Below, piece by piece: positions 46,409 to 54,335 of a stretch of 64,000 nucleotides of DNA (its first letter is position 1; each line of letters begins with the position of its first letter). The notes beneath the pieces were generated by a model that ran no database searches, was not told the DNA's origin, and saw only the letters and a program-made list of their open reading frames with translations. The stretch is from Compostibacter hankyongensis (GTDB lineage Bacteria > Bacteroidota > Bacteroidia > Chitinophagales > Chitinophagaceae), in NCBI RefSeq assembly GCF_039541075.1, contig NZ_BAABFN010000001.1, forward strand, positions 1,116,001-1,180,000. The letters run 5' to 3'. The translations under genes were made by a program, and so were the position numbers.

Positions 46409-47587
46409 ATGTATAAATATTTACTGATTGCCGTCATGATCCTGCTGGCAGGATGCCAGGGCGACGAAAAAATGACCCCCGTCAACAAGAATGACGCCGT
46501 TCCGGATCAGGTCAGCAACGTGCATATCAAGAACCTTCCCGGAGGGGCCAAGATATCTTACAATGTGCCCAAGAGCGAAAATCTGTTGTATGTCAAGGCG
46601 CTCTATGAGATCCGGAAAGGAACCGAGCTGGAGGTAAAATCTTCCTATTATAACAACAGCCTTACCATACAGGGCTTCCCGGATACCTCGGAGTATGAGG
46701 TGAAGCTGTATACCGTAACCCGTGGGGAAGTAGCATCCGAACCCCTGACCATAAAGGTGAAGCCGCTTACCCCGCCGATAACCACCGCCTTTCGCAGCCT
46801 GGCGTTAAAGGAAACCTTCGGGGGGCTGAGTGTGGGATTTAAAAACGAAAGCGAAGCGGATATTGTGCTTACAGTGTTGACCCCTGATTCGTTAGGAGAC
46901 CTGTATCCCGCCGAGGTATATTATACGAAGCGGGACAGCGGCGTATTTGCCGCCAGGGGCTTTGAGGACAAGCCGAGAAAGTTTGGCGTCTTTGTCCGGG
47001 ACCGTTGGAATAATCACTCGGATACCCTTTACACCGAAGTGACGCCGCTGTTCGAGGAAGAAATGGACAAGACGAAATTCAAAGCCGCAAACCTGCCCAC
47101 CGATACTTATACGCAACATTGCTGTGGTACCGGGATGAGCGATATCTGGGATGACAACTGGAACGGCGGAAATGCCTTTCATACCAAGCCAAGCACCGGC
47201 CTTCCCCAGTGGTTTACTTTCGATATGGGCGTTTCCGCCCGTCTGAGCCGGTTTAAATTCTATCACAGAAAGGGGAGCGGCGCAGGTACCGATGGCGCAT
47301 TTTATTCCGGAGATCCCAAGATCTTTGAAATCTGGGGAAGTAATGATCCGAGCTCTGACGGCAGCTGGGATAACTGGGTGCTGCTGGGCCATTTTGAAGC
47401 CATAAAGCCTTCCGGGCAGGCTACGCCCACCACCGAGGATATACAGTATGCCTGCGTGGATGGAGAGGACTTTGAATTCGGCCCCGATATCCCCAAAGTA
47501 AGATACCTGCGCTTTAAAACCCTGCAGACCTGGGGTACGGACTATATCTATATTGCCGAACTCACCTTCTGGGGTAACACTCAATAA
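46409..47587 (+). CDS. DUF4959/DUF5126/DUF5000-type surface lipoprotein (module B)
   Basis: Predicted surface glycan-binding lipoprotein of 392 residues. The leader has a good lipobox (ILLAGC, Cys 16). An N-terminal DUF4959-like domain (DQVSNVHIKNLPGGAKISYNV, KALYEIRKGTELEVKSSYYN) is followed by a DUF5126-like domain (LTPPITTAFRSLALKETFGGL, FGVFVRDRWNNHSDTLY). A discoidin-like C-terminal domain ends it (QWFTFDMGVSARLSRFKFY, IFEIWGSNDPSSDGSW, LRFKTLQTWG). It matches the module A and C proteins domain for domain. No catalytic motif is seen. Confidence 0.85.
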   Translation: MYKYLLIAVMILLAGCQGDEKMTPVNKNDAVPDQVSNVHIKNLPGGAKISYNVPKSENLLYVKALYEIRKGTELEVKSSYYNNSLTIQGFPDTSEYEVKLYTVTRGEVASEPLTIKVKPLTPPITTAFRSLALKETFGGLSVGFKNESEADIVLTVLTPDSLGDLYPAEVYYTKRDSGVFAARGFEDKPRKFGVFVRDRWNNHSDTLYTEVTPLFEEEMDKTKFKAANLPTDTYTQHCCGTGMSDIWDDNWNGGNAFHTKPSTGLPQWFTFDMGVSARLSRFKFYHRKGSGAGTDGAFYSGDPKIFEIWGSNDPSSDGSWDNWVLLGHFEAIKPSGQATPTTEDIQYACVDGEDFEFGPDIPKVRYLRFKTLQTWGTDYIYIAELTFWGNTQ

Positions 47588-47609
47588 TCCATCTTCCAAA
47601 AAAAATAAT

Positions 47610-48752
47610 ATGAAGCAGTTTTATCAATATACGCGTTATGGCCTAATGGCTATATTTCTTCTGACGGCTTTACTGTCCGCCTGCAGCAAGATGGACGATA
47701 CCTATAAGGATTTCTGGAAAGACGGGGAGATCGTATATCCGGAAGGAGCGGACTCCCTCCGGGTGCATTCCGGAAAAGAAAGAATCCTGCTTGAATGGCT
47801 CGTTTTATCGGATCCTACCCTCACCAGGGCCATGATCTACTGGAACAACCGTTCCGATTCCCAGGAGGTGCCTATCCAGCAGAAGGGGCCCGGAGTGGAT
47901 ACCGTTCGGGTAATGTTCCCTGATATGCCCGAAGGTACCTATTCTTTTGACATCATTACCTATGATGATAAAGGCAATGAGTCGGTACCGGTGAGCGGTG
48001 TAGGTCATTCTTACGGAGAAGTCTATGTCAGCACCCTGCTTCCCCGGCTGACCAAGACCTCTTATTTTGCCGATGACAGCTTGAAGATAGCCTGGAGCGA
48101 TCCCGCTGATATTACCTCTTTGGGTTCTGAGCTGATCTATACCGATACCACCGGCGCGGAGCGGCAAATTCATGTGTTGCCGGATGTGGACAGCACTATT
48201 ATCCTGGATTATGATTTTGACGCTTCAACCAACTACCGGTATCACACTCTCTTCCTGCCGGATTCGCTTTCACTGGACACCTTTTATACTCCATATACCA
48301 GCGTAAAGGTGCTCGGGCCGCCCATAGAGCTGCCCAAGACAGGATGGACCGTTACCGCTTCCAGCTATGACCAGCGGAGCGGAGATGGACGGAAGCCGGA
48401 GCGAGCGATTGATAACGACCCTGCTACAAACTGGATAAACCAGATATCCCCGCAGTTGGATTATCCGCATGATATCACGGTCGATATGGGAGAGGTGAAA
48501 GAAAATATTTTCGGATTTACCCTTACTGTTTCCAACCGTGTCGAAACGCCAAAAGATATCGAGGTGCTGATCAGTGAAGACGGTTCGGCGTGGACTTCCA
48601 TGGGGCGGTTTACGGTCAAGAAGGAAGCGTCCCAGCAGTTTTTCGATTTCCCGGAAATGCAGCAGCTGAGGTACTTTAAAATGATTGCATACGAACCTTC
48701 GGGAGATACGAAGAATATAGTGGTAGGAGAAGTAGGTGTTTACAGCCGATAA
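47610..48752 (+). CDS. DUF4998 plus discoidin-like surface lipoprotein (module B)
   Basis: Last gene of module B, 380 residues. The frame is open from 47553, overlapping the previous gene. The ATG at 47610 is preferred because it starts a lipoprotein leader (TALLSAC, Cys 25). DUF4998-type features are SKMDDTYKDFWKDGEIVYPEG, ILLEWLVLSDPTLTRAMIYWN and MPEGTYSFDIITYDDKGNESVPV. The C-terminal 130 residues form an F5/8 type C-like sandwich (AIDNDPATNWIN, DITVDMGEVKENIFGFTLTVS, LRYFKMIAYE). It is probably a carbohydrate-binding accessory. A strong terminator follows it. Confidence 0.85.
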   Translation: MKQFYQYTRYGLMAIFLLTALLSACSKMDDTYKDFWKDGEIVYPEGADSLRVHSGKERILLEWLVLSDPTLTRAMIYWNNRSDSQEVPIQQKGPGVDTVRVMFPDMPEGTYSFDIITYDDKGNESVPVSGVGHSYGEVYVSTLLPRLTKTSYFADDSLKIAWSDPADITSLGSELIYTDTTGAERQIHVLPDVDSTIILDYDFDASTNYRYHTLFLPDSLSLDTFYTPYTSVKVLGPPIELPKTGWTVTASSYDQRSGDGRKPERAIDNDPATNWINQISPQLDYPHDITVDMGEVKENIFGFTLTVSNRVETPKDIEVLISEDGSAWTSMGRFTVKKEASQQFFDFPEMQQLRYFKMIAYEPSGDTKNIVVGEVGVYSR

Positions 48753-48775
48753 AAAGTCTCGGGAGTAGAAAACGA

Positions 48776-48805
48776 AAAGTCCGGTCTCAGCGCCGGACTT
48801 TTTTT
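48776..48805 (+). terminator. Rho-independent terminator after module B
   Basis: AAAGTCCGG (48776-48784) pairs with CCGGACTTT (48793-48801) around an eight-base loop. A T-run continues to 48805. It cleanly separates module B from the regulated ECF promoter downstream. Confidence 0.85.
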
Positions 48806-48861
48806 ACGGAGTATTCCCAACATCTTTTGTTTTTTGCCAATTGCTTTAGATTTAATTTAAA

Positions 48862-48900
48862 TGCAAACGATTGCTTTTTTAAAGGTAATTTATACTTTTG
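48862..48900 (+). promoter_or_regulatory. LacI-type operator overlapping the promoter of the ECF sigma gene
   Basis: TGCAAACGATTGCT (48862-48875) carries the LacI-type core. Its TTG (48871-48873) is the -33 element. After a 19-base spacer comes a perfect Bacteroidota -7 box, TACTTTTG (48893-48900). The site at 62029 has the same operator, the same spacer length and a closely similar spacer sequence. Confidence 0.7.
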
Positions 48901-48922
48901 AGCCGATAAACATAAACGATTA

Positions 48923-49471
48923 TTGAAGCTACTGCCCGACATAGTATTACTCCATCAGCTAAAGCACCGGAACAGCCGTGCGGCTTTTGAGGAACTGTAT
49001 CAGCGGTACTGGCAGATGATCTACGATATCGCCTGCCAGAAACTGCGGGATAAGGAAGCCGCCAAAGACGTAGTGCAGGACATCTTCGTCATGCTGTGGA
49101 GCCGGCGGCATGAGCTGACCATCCGGGCCAATTTTTCAGGCTACCTCTATACTGTGCTGAAGAACAAGTTCATCGATATGGAACGGAAACAGGCTGTTCA
49201 GCGGAAGGTGCAGGCCGAGCTTTTGCATACGACCGGCAGCTTTGCAGATGACCCGGTATCTGACTATCTCGATGGCAGGGAACTTGAGCGACATCTGCAT
49301 TTTCGCATACAACGCATGCCCGAAGGCATGCGGGAGGTCTTCCTGCTGAGCCGGCAGCAACAGCTCTCCCATCAGGAAATTGCGGATCACCTCTCCATTT
49401 CCGTGAAAACGGTAAAGAAACAGATCAGCAACGCGCTTAAGCGTCTTCAGTTGCGCGAGTATCCGCTGTAA
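48923..49471 (+). CDS. ECF-type RNA polymerase sigma factor
   Basis: Extracytoplasmic-function sigma factor of 182 residues. Region 2 is clear (AAFEELYQRYWQMIYDIACQ, KEAAKDVVQDIFVMLWSRR). Region 4 has the helix-turn-helix (REVFLLSRQQQLSHQEIADHLSISVKTVKKQISNALKRL). The start is a TTG codon; no upstream in-frame ATG is available, and the -7 box ends only 22 bp before it, so the leader is very short. It is followed by a FecR anti-sigma factor and an STN-bearing SusC, the standard trans-envelope relay that switches on a PUL when its substrate binds. The promoter overlaps a LacI-type operator, giving a second layer of control. Confidence 0.93.
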   Translation: MKLLPDIVLLHQLKHRNSRAAFEELYQRYWQMIYDIACQKLRDKEAAKDVVQDIFVMLWSRRHELTIRANFSGYLYTVLKNKFIDMERKQAVQRKVQAELLHTTGSFADDPVSDYLDGRELERHLHFRIQRMPEGMREVFLLSRQQQLSHQEIADHLSISVKTVKKQISNALKRLQLREYPL

Positions 49472-49693
49472 TATCCGTATATCTCTCCGGCGGGGCAGCG
49501 ACAGAAAAATTTTTTACACCCATACTCCCGTTCGCCTTCTCATTCGTCTTTATACCAAATCATGTGATTTTTCCTGCCGTTCCCTAAACCGGAGAGCGGA
49601 TAGGATGGGCCTCGTCTTGTATAGTGCTGTTGTGTAATACAGCCGTTTATACCGCATAGAGGTTTGTATCTGTATGAAATACCCGTAAGAACA

Positions 49694-50608
49694 ATGAGCA
49701 AACGCCTGTACAGAAGATTCGGACTGCACAAAGGACCGGACGATGATGGTTCCGAAGAGGAGAGGGCTGCGGTCGGAAAAGATATCCTTGAGCGGATCAG
49801 GGAAGCCACCGGCTTTTATGAAGCCCGTGACCCTGCACGCGGACGGAAGATGTATCCCTATCTGCTTGCCGCCGCATCTTTGCTGCTGCTTGTCGCCGCA
49901 TTCACCGGGTTCCTGTGGCTGCGTCACGACGGCGCTGCCGGCGGATACATTACGGTGACGGTTCCTGCCGGCCAGGTCAGGGAGCTGAAGCTTCCCGATG
50001 GATCGGTGGTCTGGCTCAATGCGGCCAGCACCCTGCGGTATCCGGCCGCTTTTGACAGCGTAAGGGAAGTATGGCTGGAAGAGGGAGAAGCTTTTTTCTC
50101 GGTAAAATCCGATCCCTCGGCTCCTTTTATCGTCCGTTCTTCGGATTTGCAGACGCGTGTGCTCGGAACTTCTTTCCGGGTGAAAGCCTATAAATCCCTC
50201 CGCGAAGTAAAGGTGGCGGTCATAACGGGGAAGGTATCGGTAAGCACGGGACGGGAAAAGCTGGGGATACTGCAGCCCGACGAAGAGATCATATATGATA
50301 AGGCGAAGCATCATACGGTTGCGGCGCCGGTGAAGGCCGAGGAAACGGTGCAGTGGCAGCATGGAGACGTCATCCTTCGTGCCGCGCATTTCGATGACAT
50401 TGCCCTGGCCATCGGAAATGCATACAACATGAAGCTGGTATATGACAAAGCCGCTTTTAGGGAATGTGAAAGCAGCATACGGTTTAATACGCATATGCCC
50501 CTGGAAGAAGTAATGCGCATGCTACGCGATATACAGCATATCGGGTACCGTATTGACCGGGAGAGCGGGGAGGTGGTCATCAGCGGAGGAGGTTGCAGCG
50601 GACAGTGA
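49694..50608 (+). CDS. FecR-type anti-sigma factor
   Basis: Inner-membrane anti-sigma factor that holds the ECF sigma until signalled by the STN domain of SusC. The frame extends to 49664; the ATG at 49694 (MSKRLYRRFGLHKG) is preferred. The order is a short cytosolic N-terminus, one membrane helix at about residues 54-76 (LLAAASLLLLVAAFTGFLWL), a FecR domain at about 86-180 (VTVPAGQVRELKLPDGSVVWLNAASTLRYP) and a DUF4974-like domain to the end (FDDIALAIGNAYNMKLVYD). The 222-bp gap after the sigma gene shows no clear promoter that I can identify. susC follows after 59 bp. Confidence 0.92.
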   Translation: MSKRLYRRFGLHKGPDDDGSEEERAAVGKDILERIREATGFYEARDPARGRKMYPYLLAAASLLLLVAAFTGFLWLRHDGAAGGYITVTVPAGQVRELKLPDGSVVWLNAASTLRYPAAFDSVREVWLEEGEAFFSVKSDPSAPFIVRSSDLQTRVLGTSFRVKAYKSLREVKVAVITGKVSVSTGREKLGILQPDEEIIYDKAKHHTVAAPVKAEETVQWQHGDVILRAAHFDDIALAIGNAYNMKLVYDKAAFRECESSIRFNTHMPLEEVMRMLRDIQHIGYRIDRESGEVVISGGGCSGQ

Positions 50609-50667
50609 ACTAAACGGCTTTTCTTACTCAGAAGCCGTTGCAGCATACAAAAACAGCAGATAAAGGC

Positions 50668-53600
50668 ATGAGACAATTTTACCTGAACCAGACCACATGG
50701 ATCAGAGCCGGATGGATTGTGGTAGGTGTATTATTTATGACGGCCGCAACCCTTCCCGCTAAGGCCGGTTACAGCCAGCAAGCGCTTTCCGGGAAGAAAA
50801 TAACACTCGGGATAAAGGACACTTCCCTGGAAGCAGTACTAAAAGAGCTCCGGGAGGCGACCGGAGTAGAGTTTACCTTTAACAATACCGAGATGCGGCG
50901 TATCCGGGTGCCTGCAGCACAGTTTTCTGACGCCCGCCTGGGAAATGTGCTGGACAGCCTGCTGCAGGGTACCGGCTATACATTCCGCAATGCCGGGGAG
51001 AGCATTCTGATCTATCATCAGAAAGAGACAAGCCCGGCTTTACCTTCCCTCTCCGGGGTGCGTGCCGTGCTCTCTGATGCGGATCTTGCCGTGGAAGTTC
51101 GCGGTCAGGTTACGGATAGCAGCGGAGCGCCGCTGCCCGGGGTTACCGTATCCGTAAAGGATGCCCCCGCCATCGGCACCACCACGGATCTGAACGGAAT
51201 GTATATCCTCAAGGCAGTACCGGATGGCGTCGTCCTGGTGTTCAGCATGGTCGGATTCGACAGGCAGGAGGTTTCGGTTACCGGAAGGACAGAGATCAAC
51301 ATCAGGTTGCTCCCGGCATCCAATACCCTGGGCGAAACGGTGGTAGTGGCTTTTGGTACCCAGAAGAAGGCCGATGTCGTCGGGGCCGTTACAACCATTA
51401 ACCCCGCTGAGCTGAAGGTGCCGGCCAGTAATCTTACTACAGCCCTCGCCGGCCGTCTGGCAGGGGTGATCGCCTATCAGCGCAGCGGCGAGCCCGGAGA
51501 GGACAATGCCGACTTCTTTATCCGGGGCGTTACCACCTTCGGCTATAAGAAGGATCCGCTGATCCTTATCGACGGTATCGAGACAACTACTACGGACCTG
51601 GCCCGGTTGCAGCCGGACGATATCGCCAGCTTCTCTATTATGAAAGACGCGACGGCCACCTCGCTTTATGGCAGCCGTGCGGCCAACGGCGTGATCCTGG
51701 TCACTACCAAGGAAGGAAAGGAAGGTAAAGCCTCCATCTCGCTGCGGCTGGAAAATTCCCTGTCAACCCCTACGCGGAATGTGGAGCTGGCAGATCCCGT
51801 CACTTATATGAGGCTTAGAAACGAAGCTGTACGGACGCGCGACCCCCTCGGGGAATTGCCGTACATGGACCAGAAGATCGATAATACCATCGCCGGCACC
51901 AATCCCTATGCCTATCCCGCTACAGACTGGCGCGACATGCTCTTCAAGGATTATACGATGAACCAGCGGGCCAACCTCAACGTAAGCGGAGGCGGCCAGG
52001 TGGCCCGTTACTATGTGGCCGGCTCCATCAATCAGGATAATGGTATGCTGCGGGTGGATCACCGGAATAATTTTAACAGCAATGTAAATCTTAAAAGCTA
52101 TACGCTCCGGACCAATGTGAGCGTGAACATCAGCAAATCTACCGCATTGACTTTCCGGCTCAGCGGTGTCTTTGACGACTATACGGGTCCGATCAGCGGA
52201 GGAGCCGATCTTTATAAGAAGGTGATGCGCACCGATCCCGTGCTGTTCCCGGCTTATTATCCGGTAGACGAAGAGCATCGTTACGTAAAACATATTATGT
52301 TCGGCAACTACGATGACGGTAGCGGCGGATACTATCTTAATCCCTACGCGGAGATGGTAAAAGGCTACAAGAACTATTCCCGTTCGAATATCAGCGCACA
52401 GTTCCAGATAAATCAGGATCTCAATTTCCTTACGAAAGGACTTTCTGCCCGCACCATGCTGAATGTTCAGAAAAGCGCCTATTTCGATGTCACCCGCCAA
52501 TATGCTCCGTTTTATTATCAGGCCAGCGCTTATGATAAGCAGACCGGCACCTATGCGCTTGATCTGCTTAACGAAACTTCCGGCACCGAATATATCGATT
52601 ATAAAGAAGGGGAGAAAACGGTCAGCTCGAGCTTCTACTCCGAATCGGCCCTGAACTATAATCGTATGCTTCAGGATAAACATTCTCTTAGCGGTACATT
52701 AGTTTTTATGGTGCGCCAGAGCCTGTCGGGGAATGCAGGGAATCTTCAGCTTTCCCTGCCCTCCAGGAATGTAGGGCTGGCGGGTAGGGCGACCTATTCC
52801 TATGGCAGCCGGTATTACGCCGAGCTGAATTTCGGCTATAACGCCTCGGAAAGGTTTTATAAAAATCATCGCTGGGGCTTTTTCCCGTCCGCCGGAGTAG
52901 CGTGGACCGTTTCCAATGAAAAGTTCTGGGATCCCCTGAAGCATGTCGTGAACAATCTTAAGCTGCGGGGTACTTACGGCATCACGGGGAATGACGCCAT
53001 TGGAAGTCCCAACGACCGTTTCCTCTATTTGTCCAATGTAAACATGGACGACGGGAACCGGGGGGCGGTATTCGGCAGGGATAAGGACTATTCCCGGTCG
53101 GGCGTGTCCATCTCCCGTTATTCGGATCCCAACATTACCTGGGAAGTGGCTAAGAAGACGAACCTGGGATTGGAAGTGGGATTGCTGGGGCAGGTGGACA
53201 TACAGGCCGACTTCTATAAGGAGCGCCGGAGCAAGATTCTGATGCCCAGATCCGAAACACCAGGTACCATGGGACTACAGGCGCAGCCCCAGACCAATGC
53301 CGGCGAAGCCGAAGGAAAGGGGGTTGACCTGTCGCTGGATTATAATCACTCGTTTAACAACCAGTTCTGGATCCAGGCAAGGGCCAATTTTACCTATGCT
53401 GCAAGCAAATTCATTGTCTATGAGGAACCGGATTATTCAGCTACTCCCTGGAAATCCCATGTAGGCTATTCGCTGAATCAGCAGTGGGGATATATTGCAG
53501 AACGCCTGTTTGTGGATGATGCGGAGGTAGGCGGGTCGGCCCGGCAGAATTTCGGAGAGGTCCGGGGCGGCGATATCAAATATTACGACATCAACGGCGA

Positions 53601-54162
53601 CGGACAGATCACTACGCTTGATCAGGCGCCCATAGGTTATCCGACTACGCCGGAAATCGTATACGGCTTTGGCTTTTCGATAGGATATAAGGATTTCGAC
53701 TTCTCGGCGTTCTTCCAGGGACTGGGGCGGGAATCCTTCTGGATCAATGCAAAAGCCACAGCGCCTTTTATTCCTTTCTTGTATGACAAAGAAACGCTGC
53801 CGGAACAGCCGCGTAATCAGCTGTTGAAGGCCTATGCAGACAGTCACTGGTCTGAAGACCATCGCGACCTGCACGCCCTCTGGCCCCGGCTGAGTGATCA
53901 GCTCAATGAAAACAATACCCAGCAAAGCACCTGGTTCATGCGCAACGGAGCCTTCCTGAGGCTGAAGCAGGTGGAGATCGGCTATAACCTGCCGGAAAAA
54001 GCCGCCCGCCGGATATTTATGGAGCGTCTGCGGATCTATATCAACAGCACCAATCCCCTGTGCTGGAGCCGTTTCAAGCTGTGGGATGTGGAGATGGCGG
54101 GTAACGGGCTGGGCTATCCCGTACAGAAAGTATTCAATGCAGGGGTATTGTTGTCCTTTTAA
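50668..54162 (+). CDS. SusC-family TonB-dependent transducer/transporter with STN domain (module C)
   Basis: Outer-membrane importer that also signals to FecR. An upstream TTG (50638) keeps the frame open, but the ATG at 50668 follows TAAAGG and starts the signal peptide (ends near PAKAG 34). An STN domain lies at about residues 48-117 (ITLGIKDTSLEAVLKELREATG, ARLGNVLDSLLQGTGYTFR), then the carboxypeptidase-regulatory-like domain (about 143-230), plug (about 235-355) and barrel. From the beta-sandwich onward it closely matches the SusC proteins at 39 and 41082, which lack the STN. It is the only signalling-competent SusC of the complete six-domain set in this window. Confidence 0.95.
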   Translation: MRQFYLNQTTWIRAGWIVVGVLFMTAATLPAKAGYSQQALSGKKITLGIKDTSLEAVLKELREATGVEFTFNNTEMRRIRVPAAQFSDARLGNVLDSLLQGTGYTFRNAGESILIYHQKETSPALPSLSGVRAVLSDADLAVEVRGQVTDSSGAPLPGVTVSVKDAPAIGTTTDLNGMYILKAVPDGVVLVFSMVGFDRQEVSVTGRTEINIRLLPASNTLGETVVVAFGTQKKADVVGAVTTINPAELKVPASNLTTALAGRLAGVIAYQRSGEPGEDNADFFIRGVTTFGYKKDPLILIDGIETTTTDLARLQPDDIASFSIMKDATATSLYGSRAANGVILVTTKEGKEGKASISLRLENSLSTPTRNVELADPVTYMRLRNEAVRTRDPLGELPYMDQKIDNTIAGTNPYAYPATDWRDMLFKDYTMNQRANLNVSGGGQVARYYVAGSINQDNGMLRVDHRNNFNSNVNLKSYTLRTNVSVNISKSTALTFRLSGVFDDYTGPISGGADLYKKVMRTDPVLFPAYYPVDEEHRYVKHIMFGNYDDGSGGYYLNPYAEMVKGYKNYSRSNISAQFQINQDLNFLTKGLSARTMLNVQKSAYFDVTRQYAPFYYQASAYDKQTGTYALDLLNETSGTEYIDYKEGEKTVSSSFYSESALNYNRMLQDKHSLSGTLVFMVRQSLSGNAGNLQLSLPSRNVGLAGRATYSYGSRYYAELNFGYNASERFYKNHRWGFFPSAGVAWTVSNEKFWDPLKHVVNNLKLRGTYGITGNDAIGSPNDRFLYLSNVNMDDGNRGAVFGRDKDYSRSGVSISRYSDPNITWEVAKKTNLGLEVGLLGQVDIQADFYKERRSKILMPRSETPGTMGLQAQPQTNAGEAEGKGVDLSLDYNHSFNNQFWIQARANFTYAASKFIVYEEPDYSATPWKSHVGYSLNQQWGYIAERLFVDDAEVGGSARQNFGEVRGGDIKYYDINGDGQITTLDQAPIGYPTTPEIVYGFGFSIGYKDFDFSAFFQGLGRESFWINAKATAPFIPFLYDKETLPEQPRNQLLKAYADSHWSEDHRDLHALWPRLSDQLNENNTQQSTWFMRNGAFLRLKQVEIGYNLPEKAARRIFMERLRIYINSTNPLCWSRFKLWDVEMAGNGLGYPVQKVFNAGVLLSF

Positions 54163-54172
54163 AACCGATGTG

Positions 54173-54244
54173 ATGAAACCGAGCATGTTCATCTGCCAGC
54201 CGGCGAATCATATGATGTGCGAGGTTTATCTCGCTCATAATTGA
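54173..54244 (+). other. Possible 23-codon small ORF between susC and susD (module C)
   Basis: A short frame beginning MKPSMFICQ starts 10 bp after the susC stop. It is the positional match of the frame at 44378-44440, with partial DNA identity. It could be a translated leader or only conserved spacer DNA. Confidence 0.2.
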
Positions 54245-54278
54245 TTTATATAGGTCTCGATGCAGCTTCGCAGTCACC

Positions 54279-54308
54279 TACCCGCCGCAAAGCTATAGCA
54301 GGCGGGTA
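54279..54308 (+). promoter_or_regulatory. GC-rich hairpin between susC and susD (module C)
   Basis: TACCCGCC (54279-54286) pairs perfectly with GGCGGGTA (54301-54308) around a 14-base loop, which itself holds the palindrome GCTATAGC. No T-run follows, so it is not a standard terminator. It could stabilise a processed susC mRNA end or shield the susD mRNA. Modules A and B have no equivalent. Confidence 0.45.
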
Positions 54309-54335
54309 CAACCACTAAAAAAAGAATATTAAGGG

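Noticed and set aside
48839..48860. AATTGCTTTAGATTTAATTTA, possibly a decayed second copy of the ECF promoter spacer
   Set aside because: Similarity to 48871-48892 is limited and AT-rich; no operator core or -7 box goes with it.
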